A stretch of DNA of 64,000 nt from Clostridiaceae bacterium (GTDB taxonomy: Bacteria; Bacillota; Clostridia; Lachnospirales; Lachnospiraceae): NCBI GenBank assembly GCA_009911305.1, contig QXXC01000001.1, forward strand, positions 124,001 through 188,000, given 5' to 3'. The notes under the pieces are model-generated. The model worked only from the letters and a program-made list of their open reading frames with translations, had not been told where the DNA came from and searched no databases. The position numbers and the translations under genes were made by a program. Each line of letters begins with the position of its first letter. Position 1 is the first letter of the stretch. Below, one piece after another: positions 1 to 9,677 of this stretch.

Positions 1-637
1 GCTCACGGACCAGGCCGTGGTGGTTTAGTATAACAGCCTTTACAGGGTAGGATCGCGAACGCCGGATGGACTGCTCTGCGCCCAGATAGTCAACCAGAAA
101 GGACGGCATATAGCCGCCTTTGGGGCCCATAACGCCTACGGTTTCGCTGCAGAGCATCAGCTCTTTATCGATCACGTAGGAAAAAGAATCCCTCGTATGC
201 CCCACAGTCGCAAAAGCGTGTACCTCATGATCGCCGATCCGGATGGTTTCCTGATCCGCGAGAGCGGCATCCACCTGCAGATCCGCGTCCCGGTATCCCG
301 GATCCCAGAACAGGCCGGCCGCCTCAGCCGCCTCGCCGCTCAGCCGGCGGATCGTTTCCAGGGCGGACGGCCTGGTGAGAATCTCCTTTGCCTTCCCGCA
401 GGCATATACCGTTACGCCCGGCCAGGCCCTGCGCACCGCCGGGAGGCCGGACACGTGATCGTAATGGGAGTGGGACAGAAGCACCGCGTCCAGGCGGCCG
501 CCGTCCAGCTCCTTTTGGATCTTTTCCACCATCGGGGCGGCCGCATAGGCCATGCCTGCCTCAAAGAGAAGATTTGCCTCCCCGCGAATCAGAAAGACGG
601 CGCCCTCTCCCACGCCTGACACATCGACAACACGCAT
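1..637 (-). CDS. MBL-fold metallo-hydrolase (3' end cut by window)
   Basis: Metallo-beta-lactamase-fold hydrolase of unknown substrate. The reading frame starts at ATG 637 (MRVVDVSGVGEG) and runs off the window at base 1, so at least 212 residues are seen and the C-terminus is missing. The zinc-binding signature HSHYDH lies near residue 60, and a later GHTRDS matches the second metal-binding loop. A GGGAGG ribosome-binding site precedes the ATG. It sits about 90 bp downstream of the P5C dehydrogenase gene on the same strand but has its own consensus-like promoter. The family includes glyoxalase II and many uncharacterised thioesterase-like enzymes; nothing here fixes the substrate. Confidence 0.85.
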   Translation of the reverse strand, partial: MRVVDVSGVGEGAVFLIRGEANLLFEAGMAYAAAPMVEKIQKELDGGRLDAVLLSHSHYDHVSGLPAVRRAWPGVTVYACGKAKEILTRPSALETIRRLSGEAAEAAGLFWDPGYRDADLQVDAALADQETIRIGDHEVHAFATVGHTRDSFSYVIDKELMLCSETVGVMGPKGGYMPSFLVDYLGAEQSIRRSRSYPVKAVILNHHGLVRE

Positions 638-690
638 ATCGCATAACCTCCCGCATTTGCTCCTGCGACAAACTTCGCAGGAATAAACAC

Positions 691-719
691 ATTATAGAAG
701 ATTCTCCGGCTTATGGCAA
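691..719 (-). promoter_or_regulatory. Promoter of MBL-fold hydrolase gene
   Basis: On the minus strand TTGCCA (714-719), a 17-bp spacer and TATAAT (691-696) lie about 55 bp upstream of the ATG at 637. This suggests separate transcription from the preceding dehydrogenase gene. Seen by eye only. Confidence 0.6.
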
Positions 720-728
720 GCTAAATGT

Positions 729-2342
729 CTATAAAAATCTCCCGTCCTCCTCCGGCGCAAACAGTTCTTTGATCGTTCTCGGACTCACCCACCGGTACAG
801 ATTCAGCCGGCTCCCGGCCTTGTCGTTTGTCCCCGATGCCCTGGCGCCTCCAAAGGGCTGCTGGCCCACCACCGCTCCCGTCGGTTTGTCATTGATATAA
901 AAATTCCCGGCCGCATTTCTCAGCGCTTCCTCCATCCGTACAATCACCTCCCTGTCTCCGGCGAAAACAGCCCCTGAAAGCCCGTAGGGCGTGGAGGTAT
1001 CGCAGAGCCCCAGCATCTCCTCAAACGCTTCGTCCGGATACGGATAAACGGTCAGGACCGGTCCGAAGATCTCCTCTGTCATGGTCCTGTAATCCGGGCG
1101 TTTTGCTTCGATCACGGTGGGGTAAACGAAATACCCCTCGGATCCGTCGTATCCCCCGCACAGAACCTCTGCGTCCGCGGACCGCCCCGCCTCGTCAATA
1201 TATGCCGTGATGGAATCAAAGGCGCTTTTATCAATCACAGCGCCCATTTCACAGGAAAAGTCAGACACATCTCCCACCTTAAGCCGCGCAGCCGCGCGAA
1301 GCAGCCCTTCCTTTACCTCCGGCCAGAGAGACGCCGGAATATAGGCCCTGGACGCCGCGGAACACTTCTGCCCCTGGTACTCAAACGCGCCCCGCGCCAG
1401 CGCAGATATCAGCGGCTTTACAGACGCGCTCTTATGGGCAAATATAAAATCCTTGCCGCCCGTCTCTCCCACCAGACGCGGATACGAGCGATATTTGCTG
1501 ATATTCTGCCCCACCAGGGACCATACGCTTTCAAACACGCCCGTGGAACCTGTAAAATGAAAGCCGGCAAGCCGCGGATCGCTCAGCACAAACCGGCTCA
1601 TATCCGAACCGCTGCACGGAACAAAATTAATAACCCCGGCCGGAAGCCCTGCCTCCATCAGCACCTTCATCACATAATAATTGGACAAAACAACGGACGA
1701 CGCCGGCTTCCAGAGAACGGTATTGCCCATCAGGGCTGGAGCGGACGGCAGATTTCCCCCGATCGAAGTGAAATTAAACGGCGTAACAGCCGCCACAAAT
1801 CCCTCCAGCGGGCGATACTCCACCCTGTTCCACACACCCGGCGCATGGTTCGGCTGTTCCTCATAAATCTGCTGCGCATAGTATGCATTGAACCGGAAGA
1901 AATCGGCAAGCTCGCAGGCGGCGTCAATTTCAGCCTGATGAATGGTTTTACTCTGGCACAGCATCGTCGCCGCATTCACCACAGCCCTGTACGGCCCGGT
2001 CAAAAGAGCGGCCGCCTTAAGAAAAACGGAAGCGCGGTGTTCAAATGGCATGGATTCCCAGGCGGCTTTCGCATCCATCGCCGCGTCCATCGCGTCCTTA
2101 AGCTCTGCTTCCCCTGCCATGCTGTACTCAGCCAGGACATGCGCATGGCAATGCGGCGCGGAGCAGACGCCTTTTTTCCGGGTCCAGATCTCCTTTCCCC
2201 CAATCAGCAGCGGAATCTTCACTGCCCCGCCCATCTGGCGATCCAGCTCCGCCTTTACACGCTCCCGCTCCTCTGAGCCCGGCAGGTAACTGCAGGCCGG
2301 TTCATTTTCAGGCATATCCAGTTTGAAATATCCATTTCCCAT
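729..2342 (-). CDS. pruA: L-glutamate gamma-semialdehyde (1-pyrroline-5-carboxylate) dehydrogenase
   Basis: NAD-dependent oxidation of glutamate semialdehyde/P5C to glutamate, the last step of proline or arginine/ornithine catabolism. The 537-residue length fits the long P5C dehydrogenase branch of the aldehyde dehydrogenase superfamily. Visible signatures are TPFNFTSIGGNL (cofactor region), LVGETGGKDF with the general-base Glu, FEYQGQKCSAASRAY with the nucleophilic Cys, and the C-terminal QQPFGGARASGTNDKAGS typical of this branch. ATG 2342 (MGNGYFK) is chosen because AGGAGG lies 9 bases upstream; an in-frame ATG at 2378 has no good site. The product glutamate could feed the fermentation cluster at 10-21 kb (inference). 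No proline dehydrogenase gene is adjacent. Confidence 0.92.
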   Translation of the reverse strand: MGNGYFKLDMPENEPACSYLPGSEERERVKAELDRQMGGAVKIPLLIGGKEIWTRKKGVCSAPHCHAHVLAEYSMAGEAELKDAMDAAMDAKAAWESMPFEHRASVFLKAAALLTGPYRAVVNAATMLCQSKTIHQAEIDAACELADFFRFNAYYAQQIYEEQPNHAPGVWNRVEYRPLEGFVAAVTPFNFTSIGGNLPSAPALMGNTVLWKPASSVVLSNYYVMKVLMEAGLPAGVINFVPCSGSDMSRFVLSDPRLAGFHFTGSTGVFESVWSLVGQNISKYRSYPRLVGETGGKDFIFAHKSASVKPLISALARGAFEYQGQKCSAASRAYIPASLWPEVKEGLLRAAARLKVGDVSDFSCEMGAVIDKSAFDSITAYIDEAGRSADAEVLCGGYDGSEGYFVYPTVIEAKRPDYRTMTEEIFGPVLTVYPYPDEAFEEMLGLCDTSTPYGLSGAVFAGDREVIVRMEEALRNAAGNFYINDKPTGAVVGQQPFGGARASGTNDKAGSRLNLYRWVSPRTIKELFAPEEDGRFL

Positions 2343-2442
2343 TGCTTCTTCTCCTCCTGTTTTTATGGTTCGGTTCATAAAATATAACGCGTTTCTATTT
2401 TCATTCCCGAAGTATGAATTTCATATATATAAATTTTAATAT

Positions 2443-2471
2443 ATATTAAATCATTTTTACTTAAATGTCAA
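2443..2471 (-). promoter_or_regulatory. Promoter of pruA
   Basis: TTGACA (2466-2471), 17-bp spacer, TATA-type TAATAT (2443-2448) on the minus strand, inside a very AT-rich stretch (about 2380-2510) unlike the GC-rich surroundings. The predicted leader is about 95 nt. The rest of the 2343-2660 gap holds no gene I can support. Confidence 0.75.
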
Positions 2472-2660
2472 TATTATATTTTATTAATACAATAATATTT
2501 TCATTTATATGAATCTTATCCTGTCTCCTGTTATTCCTTCCTCCGTCGCCCGATGCAGGTTCAGCCCCCCCCCGGCCGGCCCGTTTCTCTGCAAAGTAAA
2601 AGCCCGCTTCCCGGATAGCCGGGAAACAGGCCTGTCAATATACTGCAATTGCCGTTATCT

Positions 2661-4106
2661 CTATTCTTTCATCGAAAATAAATCTCTTACCTCTTCCATC
2701 CTCCCGCACGACATTCTGCCCTCCGGACAGATTCCGTCCATGTAGCAGCCCGGGCCGTACAGGGAAAAGAGCGCCGGATATCTTTTCCGCAGGATCCGGA
2801 GCAGCTCCCTGGCAAGCTCTGCCACCTCCCACTGCGCCCGGGCGCAGGTTCTTAAACGGATAAAGGTCAGGAGCTCATTCGCATTCATCGTGGTCAGGAC
2901 AGGGGCCGTCATTCCGCTCAGAAGCAGGTACGGCATACAGCCCCTCTCCAACCCGCTCTCCCTGAGCCCTGCCGCTGTCCGCCGCGATTCGGCGAATGCC
3001 TTCTCATACCGCTCCCTTAAGCCTGCCTTCACGATGCTCTCAGGCATCGTATATTGTGTGAAGTCACAGACCGCCAGATAATCCGGCACAAGGATGGACT
3101 GCATCCGGTGCCTTACGAGATGCGTGATACCGGACAGGGACACACGGTTAAAAAGGATGGTAAAATTCGCCTGCTCCAGCTCGCGTCTGCGCGAATGCGA
3201 CAGAATATCCCGGATCACCCTCTTTTGCAGGGCCGGATCCGTCATATCCGCCGCGCGCCAGCCGCACACGCCGGAGGCCAGGGCCGCTGCCCTGCATATC
3301 ATCTCCTCCGGGTGATCCGGACCGCTCAGCAGACAGACGGTTTCCTCCCCGGCCCCAGGGACGCTGTGCGTCGCCTTTCCGCACGCTTCTCCAGTCAAAA
3401 ACGCTGCTTCTCCCGCACGCTCCGCCTCTGTCTCCCGTCCATCCTCCCCGGCGCCTGCTTCCTGCGCGCGTCCGGAGGTTCCAAACGGCAGGAAGGGCAG
3501 CTCTCTCTCACACTGTGCGATCAGCGATCTGCCCAGCTCCTCCAGCTCCGGATAGGTTCTTCCCCGTCCCCGGACCATTTCATCCGCTATCCTGACAAGC
3601 TCCCTCGCGTTTACTGTGCAGTAAAAATTGCTCCGGAACGAATAGGGCAGTACAAACCGGGCGTCCTCTTTGGGGATCCCGTTCTCAAGCAGGAACTCAT
3701 ATTCCCCGAATAAATACTCCATATGCCTGCGGTACGCATCCTCCATCAAAGCGGCCTTCTCCCCGCAGCTTCCGAAACCGGGCGTCACATACCCCATTTT
3801 CCCAAAGTCCACATACCTGCGCGATTTAACTGTAAACGAGGCCAGACGGAATTCAATGATAAACTGTTCCACAAATACAGACACATTGTCAAAAGAGAGA
3901 TTCAGAAACACATGCTCCAGCACCGAAGTATGCCCCGAAGACAGGATCTTTTGAATCAGCCTGATATTCTCCGTCTTATCCTTTGCGCATGATTTCTCAT
4001 AGATCTCATCCGCGCTGCCCTTTGTCGTGGAAATACGCCCGGCGGACGCCACGATGCTGTCAGCGTTTTCATTATAAAATAATAGTTTCACAGAACCTTT
4101 TTGCAT
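2661..4106 (-). CDS. thyX: Tandem-domain FAD-dependent thymidylate synthase (ThyX-like)
   Basis: Flavin-dependent dUMP methylation to dTMP is the family role. At 481 residues it is about twice the usual ThyX length and contains two ThyX-like halves. The N-half (about 1-210) has GHTSVLEH, then EFRLASF-TVKSRRYVDF where the usual RHR signature is degenerate, then ARFVLP and NAREL. The C-half (about 285-475) has HLVRHRMQS with RHR intact but the following S-x-N-E-x-S lost, then NANELLTFIRLRTCARAQWE, the canonical C-terminal signature. A low-complexity, Glu/Gly/Ala-rich linker (about 210-265) joins them. It starts 37 bp after feoB and may share its transcript. Whether the fusion is an active enzyme cannot be told from sequence. 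Confidence 0.82.
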   Translation of the reverse strand: MQKGSVKLLFYNENADSIVASAGRISTTKGSADEIYEKSCAKDKTENIRLIQKILSSGHTSVLEHVFLNLSFDNVSVFVEQFIIEFRLASFTVKSRRYVDFGKMGYVTPGFGSCGEKAALMEDAYRRHMEYLFGEYEFLLENGIPKEDARFVLPYSFRSNFYCTVNARELVRIADEMVRGRGRTYPELEELGRSLIAQCERELPFLPFGTSGRAQEAGAGEDGRETEAERAGEAAFLTGEACGKATHSVPGAGEETVCLLSGPDHPEEMICRAAALASGVCGWRAADMTDPALQKRVIRDILSHSRRRELEQANFTILFNRVSLSGITHLVRHRMQSILVPDYLAVCDFTQYTMPESIVKAGLRERYEKAFAESRRTAAGLRESGLERGCMPYLLLSGMTAPVLTTMNANELLTFIRLRTCARAQWEVAELARELLRILRKRYPALFSLYGPGCYMDGICPEGRMSCGRMEEVRDLFSMKE

Positions 4107-4143
4107 GCCTCTTTTCTCCCTCTCATTCCTGCACAGTCAAGTC

Positions 4144-6495
4144 TCAGACACATCCGGCCAGGCTTCCCGCCGCATATACCAAAAATGCAAATATCCAGGC
4201 AATCACACACTGCCCCAGCGCCACGCCGACGGCCCATCCGCTCCCCAGCTCCCGCTTCACGGCCGAGATGGCCGCCACGCACGGCGTATACAAAAGGCAG
4301 AACACCAGAAGGCTTCCGGCCGCCAGCGGCGACAGGGAGGCAAGCAGGCTTTCCGTTGAGCCAAACAGCACGGACAGGGTGGACACCACGCTCTCTTTTG
4401 CCATAAAGCCAGTGATCAGCGCCGTGGAAATCCGCCAGTCCCCCAGCCCCAGTGGCGCAAAAAGCGGCGCCAGGCAGCCGGAGATAACGGCCAGGATACT
4501 CTGATGTGAATCCGTCACCACGTTCAGATGCAGATCAAAGGTCTGCAGAAACCAGATCAGAAGGGTTGCCGCAAAAATAACCGTAAACGCTCTCTGGAGA
4601 AAATCCTTTGCTTTTTCCCATAAAAGCTGCGACACATTTCTGACTCCGGGAAGGCGGTAATTGGGCAGCTCCATCACAAACGGGACCGCCTCGCCGCGAA
4701 ACATTGTCTTTTTCAGCAAAAGGGCCATCAGGATCCCCACCGCAATTCCGGCCGCATAAAGCCCGATCATTATCACCGCCCCGTACTCCGGGAAAAACGC
4801 GGCCGTGATAAAGGCATAGATCGATATTTTGGCCGAACAGCTCATAAAGGGAGTCAGCAGAATCGTCATCTTCCGGTCTCTTTCTGAGGAAAGGGTGCGG
4901 CTTGCCATCACGCCCGGGACCGTGCAGCCAAACCCTATCAGCATAGGCACAATGCTGCGTCCCGAAAGCCCGATTTTGCGCAGGAGCTTGTCTATCACAA
5001 AAGCCACCCTGGCCATGTAGCCGCTGTCCTCCAAGATGGACAGGAAGAAAAACAGGGTGACGATAATCGGAAGAAAGCTGAGAACACTCCCCACTCCGTT
5101 GAACACGCCGTCTATCACAAGGGAATACAGCACCTCATTCACATTCGCCGCGGTGAGGGCCGCCGCCGCCATACCGGTCATCCAGGAAATCACGCTTTCT
5201 AAAAGCCCGGAAAGCCAGGCCCCGATTACATGAAAGGTGAGCCAGAACACCAGCGCCATGATGCCGATAAATGCGGGAATCGCCGTATATTTCCCGGTCA
5301 GTATCTGATCAAACCTCATGCTTCTGATATGCTCGCGGCTCTCTTTCGGCTTCACGACCGTTTCCCGGCAGATCCGGTTGATAAAGCTGAAGCGCATATC
5401 CGCAACCGCCGCCGCGCGGTCAAGCCCGCGCTCGGTCTCCATCTGCCGGATAATATGCTCCAAAGCCTCCCGCTCATTCTCATCCAGCCCCAGCCGCGCC
5501 TCGATAAGCTCATCCCCCTCCGCCAGCTTCGCCGCGGCAAAGCGCGCCGGGATCCCCGCCGCCTTCGCATGATCCTCAATCAAATGCATGATCCCGTGAA
5601 GGCACCTGTGGACAGCCCCGCCGTTTTCGTTTGCATCGCAGAAATCCTGCCTTCCGGGGCGTTCCTGATATTTGGCCACATGGATCGCATGATCAATCAG
5701 CTCGCTGATTCCCTGATTCTTGGCCGCGGAAATCGGGACCACCGGAATCCCGAGCATGTCCTCCAGCTCGTTTACCCGGACAGAGCCCCCGTTTTCCCGA
5801 ACCTCATCCATCATATTCAGGGCCAGCACCATGGGAATATCCATCTCTATTAACTGCATGCTCAGATACAGGTTTCTCTCAATATTCGTCGCATCCACAA
5901 TATTGATGATACCCCTCGGATGCTCGTCCAGCACAAAACGCCTGGTCACCAGCTCCTCGCCCGAATACGGCGACATGGAATAAATGCCCGGCAGATCCGT
6001 CACCAGCGTCCCCTCATGCCCGCGGATGACGCCGTCCTTGCGGTCCACCGTCACGCCGGGGAAATTCCCCACATGCTGGTTTGAGCCGGTAAGCTGGTTG
6101 AAAAGAGTCGTCTTTCCGCAGTTCTGGTTTCCCGCCAGGGCAAACGTCAGGATCTCCCCCTCCGGCAGAGGGTTCTCGTTCTCCTTTACATGGTATTTCC
6201 CGCCCTCCCCCAGGCCCGGATGGGAAATCCGCTTTTTCTTTAAGTCCGCCTTTTCCTCCGCCCCGCTGTCGCGTACACCTTCTATCTCTATCTTCTCTGC
6301 ATCGTCCAGGCGCAGCGTCAGCTCATAGCCGTGGATGCGGAGCTGTACCGGATCCCCCATAGGCGCGTATTTTACCATGGTCACATCCGCAGTCGGAATC
6401 AGGCCCATATCCAGGAAATGCTGCCGCAGCGCCCCCTCTCCTCCTACAAAACGGACCGTAGCCGTCTTACCGATCGGTAAATCTCTCAGTGTCAT
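4144..6495 (-). CDS. feoB: Ferrous iron transporter, FeoA-FeoB fusion
   Basis: Fe(II) uptake across the cytoplasmic membrane. Residues 1-73 are a complete FeoA (SH3-like) domain, normally a separate protein. The rest is FeoB, with G-protein motifs GNQNCGKTTLFNQLTG (G1), FPGVTVD (G2), DLPGIYSMSPYS (G3) and NMMD (G4), then a helical domain. The membrane part carries the paired Gate motifs, including GFGCTVPGVMASRTL and FMSCSAKISIY. Total 783 residues. Start is ATG 6495, seven bases after GGGGAGG; a TTG one codon upstream is unlikely. FeoA-FeoB fusions are known in Clostridia. A Fur-like palindrome lies beside its promoter. Confidence 0.95.
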   Translation of the reverse strand: MTLRDLPIGKTATVRFVGGEGALRQHFLDMGLIPTADVTMVKYAPMGDPVQLRIHGYELTLRLDDAEKIEIEGVRDSGAEEKADLKKKRISHPGLGEGGKYHVKENENPLPEGEILTFALAGNQNCGKTTLFNQLTGSNQHVGNFPGVTVDRKDGVIRGHEGTLVTDLPGIYSMSPYSGEELVTRRFVLDEHPRGIINIVDATNIERNLYLSMQLIEMDIPMVLALNMMDEVRENGGSVRVNELEDMLGIPVVPISAAKNQGISELIDHAIHVAKYQERPGRQDFCDANENGGAVHRCLHGIMHLIEDHAKAAGIPARFAAAKLAEGDELIEARLGLDENEREALEHIIRQMETERGLDRAAAVADMRFSFINRICRETVVKPKESREHIRSMRFDQILTGKYTAIPAFIGIMALVFWLTFHVIGAWLSGLLESVISWMTGMAAAALTAANVNEVLYSLVIDGVFNGVGSVLSFLPIIVTLFFFLSILEDSGYMARVAFVIDKLLRKIGLSGRSIVPMLIGFGCTVPGVMASRTLSSERDRKMTILLTPFMSCSAKISIYAFITAAFFPEYGAVIMIGLYAAGIAVGILMALLLKKTMFRGEAVPFVMELPNYRLPGVRNVSQLLWEKAKDFLQRAFTVIFAATLLIWFLQTFDLHLNVVTDSHQSILAVISGCLAPLFAPLGLGDWRISTALITGFMAKESVVSTLSVLFGSTESLLASLSPLAAGSLLVFCLLYTPCVAAISAVKRELGSGWAVGVALGQCVIAWIFAFLVYAAGSLAGCV

Positions 6496-6615
6496 CAAAC
6501 GTCCTCCCCAAAAGTTTTAAGCAAAAAAGCGCCAAATCCCGTCCAATCAGGATTCAACGCTCCCTTCAAGCCAGGCCGCAAGGAGCCGCCGCCCAAACAC
6601 ATTTTACCGGAGATA

Positions 6616-6644
6616 ATTCTACCACACCTTCCGGGCAAGCGCAA
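6616..6644 (-). promoter_or_regulatory. Probable feoB promoter
   Basis: TTGCGC (6639-6644), 17-bp spacer, TAGAAT (6616-6621) on the minus strand, about 120 bp upstream of the feoB start. It is moderately close to consensus. Confidence 0.5.
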
Positions 6645-6645
6645 C

Positions 6646-6660
6646 AGAAAATGATTTTCA
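6646..6660. promoter_or_regulatory. Fur-box-like palindrome upstream of feoB
   Basis: AGAAAATGATTTTCA matches the 7-1-7 Fur box TGATAATNATTATCA at 11 of 14 defined positions. It lies just upstream of the feoB -35 element, as expected for iron repression. Weak alone; the position next to an iron transporter raises it. Confidence 0.45.
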
Positions 6661-6670
6661 AATGAAACTT

Positions 6671-6705
6671 AAAAAGGCAGAACATCCAAAATGGATGTTC
6701 TGCCT
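6671..6705 (-). terminator. Rho-independent terminator of tRNA-Gln
   Basis: Perfect 13-bp stem (6675-6687 with 6693-6705), 5-nt loop, followed on the minus strand by TTTTT. It lies immediately after the tRNA 3' end. Confidence 0.85.
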
Positions 6706-6714
6706 CTTCGTTAG

Positions 6715-6786
6715 CTGGGCTACAAGGATTCGAACCTTGAAATGACGGAGTCAGAGTCCGTTGCCTTACCATTTGGCGATAGCCCA
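6715..6786 (-). tRNA. tRNA-Gln (anticodon CTG)
   Basis: A 72-nt cloverleaf: acceptor stem TGGGCTA/TAGCCCA, anticodon stem ACGGA/TCCGT with loop CTCTGAC (anticodon CTG), and T-arm CAAGG-TTCGAAT-CCTTG. The discriminator base is G and CCA is not encoded. It reads CAG codons. A glutaminyl-tRNA synthetase gene is also in the window (20993-22693), so direct glutaminylation is likely. Confidence 0.96.
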
Positions 6787-6823
6787 ATTTTCAATCCGCA
6801 GCCATTACCTGACTGCGGATTTT

Positions 6824-6851
6824 ATTATACCACATTTCTGTGATTCGTCAA
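6824..6851 (-). promoter_or_regulatory. Promoter of tRNA-Gln
   Basis: TTGACG (6846-6851), 16-bp spacer, perfect TATAAT (6824-6829) on the minus strand. A 9-bp inverted repeat (AATCCGCAG/CTGCGGATT) sits in the short leader before the tRNA. Confidence 0.75.
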
Positions 6852-6902
6852 GTGTTTTTAGAACAAAAATCACCAAAATTTTCAAAACTGAGGAATCGCC
6901 TG

Positions 6903-8528
<1,626 letters not shown>

Positions 8529-8611
8529 TCACCTCCGATAATTTTTCACTCATGTTTTCATCCATGCTTTTCATTCTTACACGGCTGCGCCCGCAGCATC
8601 CGCGAACCGCT

Positions 8612-8896
8612 TTACTCGATCACAGCCAGAATATCGCTCTGCTTTACAATCACATACTTTTCTTCATCCAGCTCAATGTCTGTCCCTGAGTATTTGGAAT
8701 AGATGACCTTATCGCCGGCTTTAACCTGCATCGTAATCTCCTTGCCGTCTACCACTCCTCCGGGGCCGACTGCGATAACCTCCGCCTGCTGGGGCTTCTC
8801 TTTCGCCTGGCCCGGCAGCACGATACCGGATTTCGTCGTCTCCTCTGCGATCAACTGCTTTAAAACAACTTTGTCAAATAACGGCACTAACTTCAT
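8612..8896 (-). CDS. groES: Co-chaperonin GroES
   Basis: 10-kDa lid of the GroEL chamber. It is 94 residues, the usual length, starting MKLVPLFDKVVLKQL, with the mobile-loop segment TKSGIVLPGQAKEKPQ and the C-terminal DILAVIE. AAGGAGG precedes the ATG. It is the first gene of the heat-shock operon and is transcribed from the CIRCE-controlled promoter. Confidence 0.98.
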   Translation of the reverse strand: MKLVPLFDKVVLKQLIAEETTKSGIVLPGQAKEKPQQAEVIAVGPGGVVDGKEITMQVKAGDKVIYSKYSGTDIELDEEKYVIVKQSDILAVIE

Positions 8897-9000
8897 TACT
8901 GACTCCTCCTTACTGTTTAACTTTATTCTGTTTGCTTTTCTGGCTTGTATTCGCTATGTTCGGCCAACCGTTTCCGGCGCCTGTCTCATTTACAAAACAT

Positions 9001-9029
9001 GTTATATCACGTTTTGTTAGCACTGTCAA
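9001..9029 (-). promoter_or_regulatory. groESL promoter
   Basis: Perfect TTGACA (9024-9029), 17-bp spacer, TATAAC (9001-9006) on the minus strand. The -35 element lies inside the CIRCE spacer, so HrcA binding would block polymerase directly. Confidence 0.85.
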
Positions 9030-9043
9030 CCCTTGAGTGCTAA
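9017..9043. promoter_or_regulatory. CIRCE operator (HrcA site)
   Basis: TTAGCACTG-N9-GAGTGCTAA, one mismatch in the left arm from the CIRCE consensus TTAGCACTC-N9-GAGTGCTAA. This is the known target of the HrcA repressor in Gram-positive heat-shock operons. Confidence 0.95.
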
Positions 9044-9067
9044 TATTTATAAATAATTTACCAATTG

Positions 9068-9185
9068 GAGGATGTCTGAACCCTCGCTCCCGTCCGACGC
9101 GCGCTCCGCTTTGCGGGAGATTCGGGCCGGATCAGCGCAGCGTAATCCTTCTGGAACGTGTTTGATATGGTCAGGACACGCTTTT
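9068..9185. repeat. Decayed relic of MITE family A (tentative)
   Basis: About 66 bp from 9068 align without gaps to the left half of the 164-bp element at 48995 at roughly two thirds identity. Shared pieces include TCCCG, CTTTGCG and the GGxTGTxTGAA end. The right side ends in GTCAGGACACGCTT, resembling the element's ACACGCT terminus. Together with CIRCE and the groES promoter this fills the 8897-9323 gap, which holds no supportable gene. Confidence 0.4.
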
Positions 9186-9323
9186 GCAAGGCCCGCAGAA
9201 AATGAAGAGCTGAAATAAACCGCGGCCTGCGGCAAAGATTTTAATGATTTCTTAGAAGAATCCCTTTCTTTTTTGCTCAGTTCGTATTACAATATCCTTA
9301 ACTACAGAAAGGAGCTTTTCACT

Positions 9324-9662
9324 ATGGCAAAAAAACATTTTGGTACGATTTTAACCCTGGCCGCCATCGCAGGCGCTGCGGCTGCAGGCATTACTTATTT
9401 CTTGCAATACAAGTCCTTTCACAAGGAGCTGGACGAGGACTTTCACGATTTTGAGGATGATTTTGACGAATTTGACGATACAGATGATGCGAATTCCTCC
9501 AGAAACTATGTCTCTTTGAACCCGGAGCACAAGCCGGCGGACGGCAATGTGGAGATCACGGAGGAGGCGGCGGCGGATGAAACGGCCCGTGACGCCGCTC
9601 CGGCCGAAGAGCAGGCTCCCGCTGCGTCCACCACTGTAACCGTTGAGGAAACGGTTGAATAA
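9324..9662 (+). CDS. Small membrane-anchored acidic protein, unknown function
   Basis: Not recognised. It has 112 residues: a short Lys start, one N-terminal transmembrane or signal-anchor helix (TILTLAAIAGAAAAGITYFL), a very acidic stretch (Asp/Glu/Phe, about residues 30-50), then an Ala/Glu/Thr-rich tail ending VTVEETVE. ATG 9324 is chosen because AAAGGAG lies about 10 bases upstream; the frame is open 51 bases further up to another ATG without such a site. It lies 15 bp before the IclR gene on the same strand and may share its transcript. A TACAAT at 9288-9293 could be its -10. Confidence 0.6.
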   Translation: MAKKHFGTILTLAAIAGAAAAGITYFLQYKSFHKELDEDFHDFEDDFDEFDDTDDANSSRNYVSLNPEHKPADGNVEITEEAAADETARDAAPAEEQAPAASTTVTVEETVE

Positions 9663-9677
9663 CGGGGAGGTTGAATC

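Noticed and set aside
1434-2276. Long open frame (280 codons) opposite the P5C dehydrogenase gene
   Set aside because: It mirrors a strongly supported aldehyde dehydrogenase in high-GC DNA, has no ribosome-binding site and reads as Arg/His-rich sequence without any domain.
6793-6819. Hairpin AATCCGCAG/CTGCGGATT as a groEL terminator
   Set aside because: No T-run follows it on the minus strand and it lies downstream of the tRNA -10 element; it is better described as part of the tRNA leader.
9047-9235. 62-codon open frame on the minus strand upstream of groES
   Set aside because: No ribosome-binding site, overlaps the decayed repeat, and the translation has no recognisable feature.
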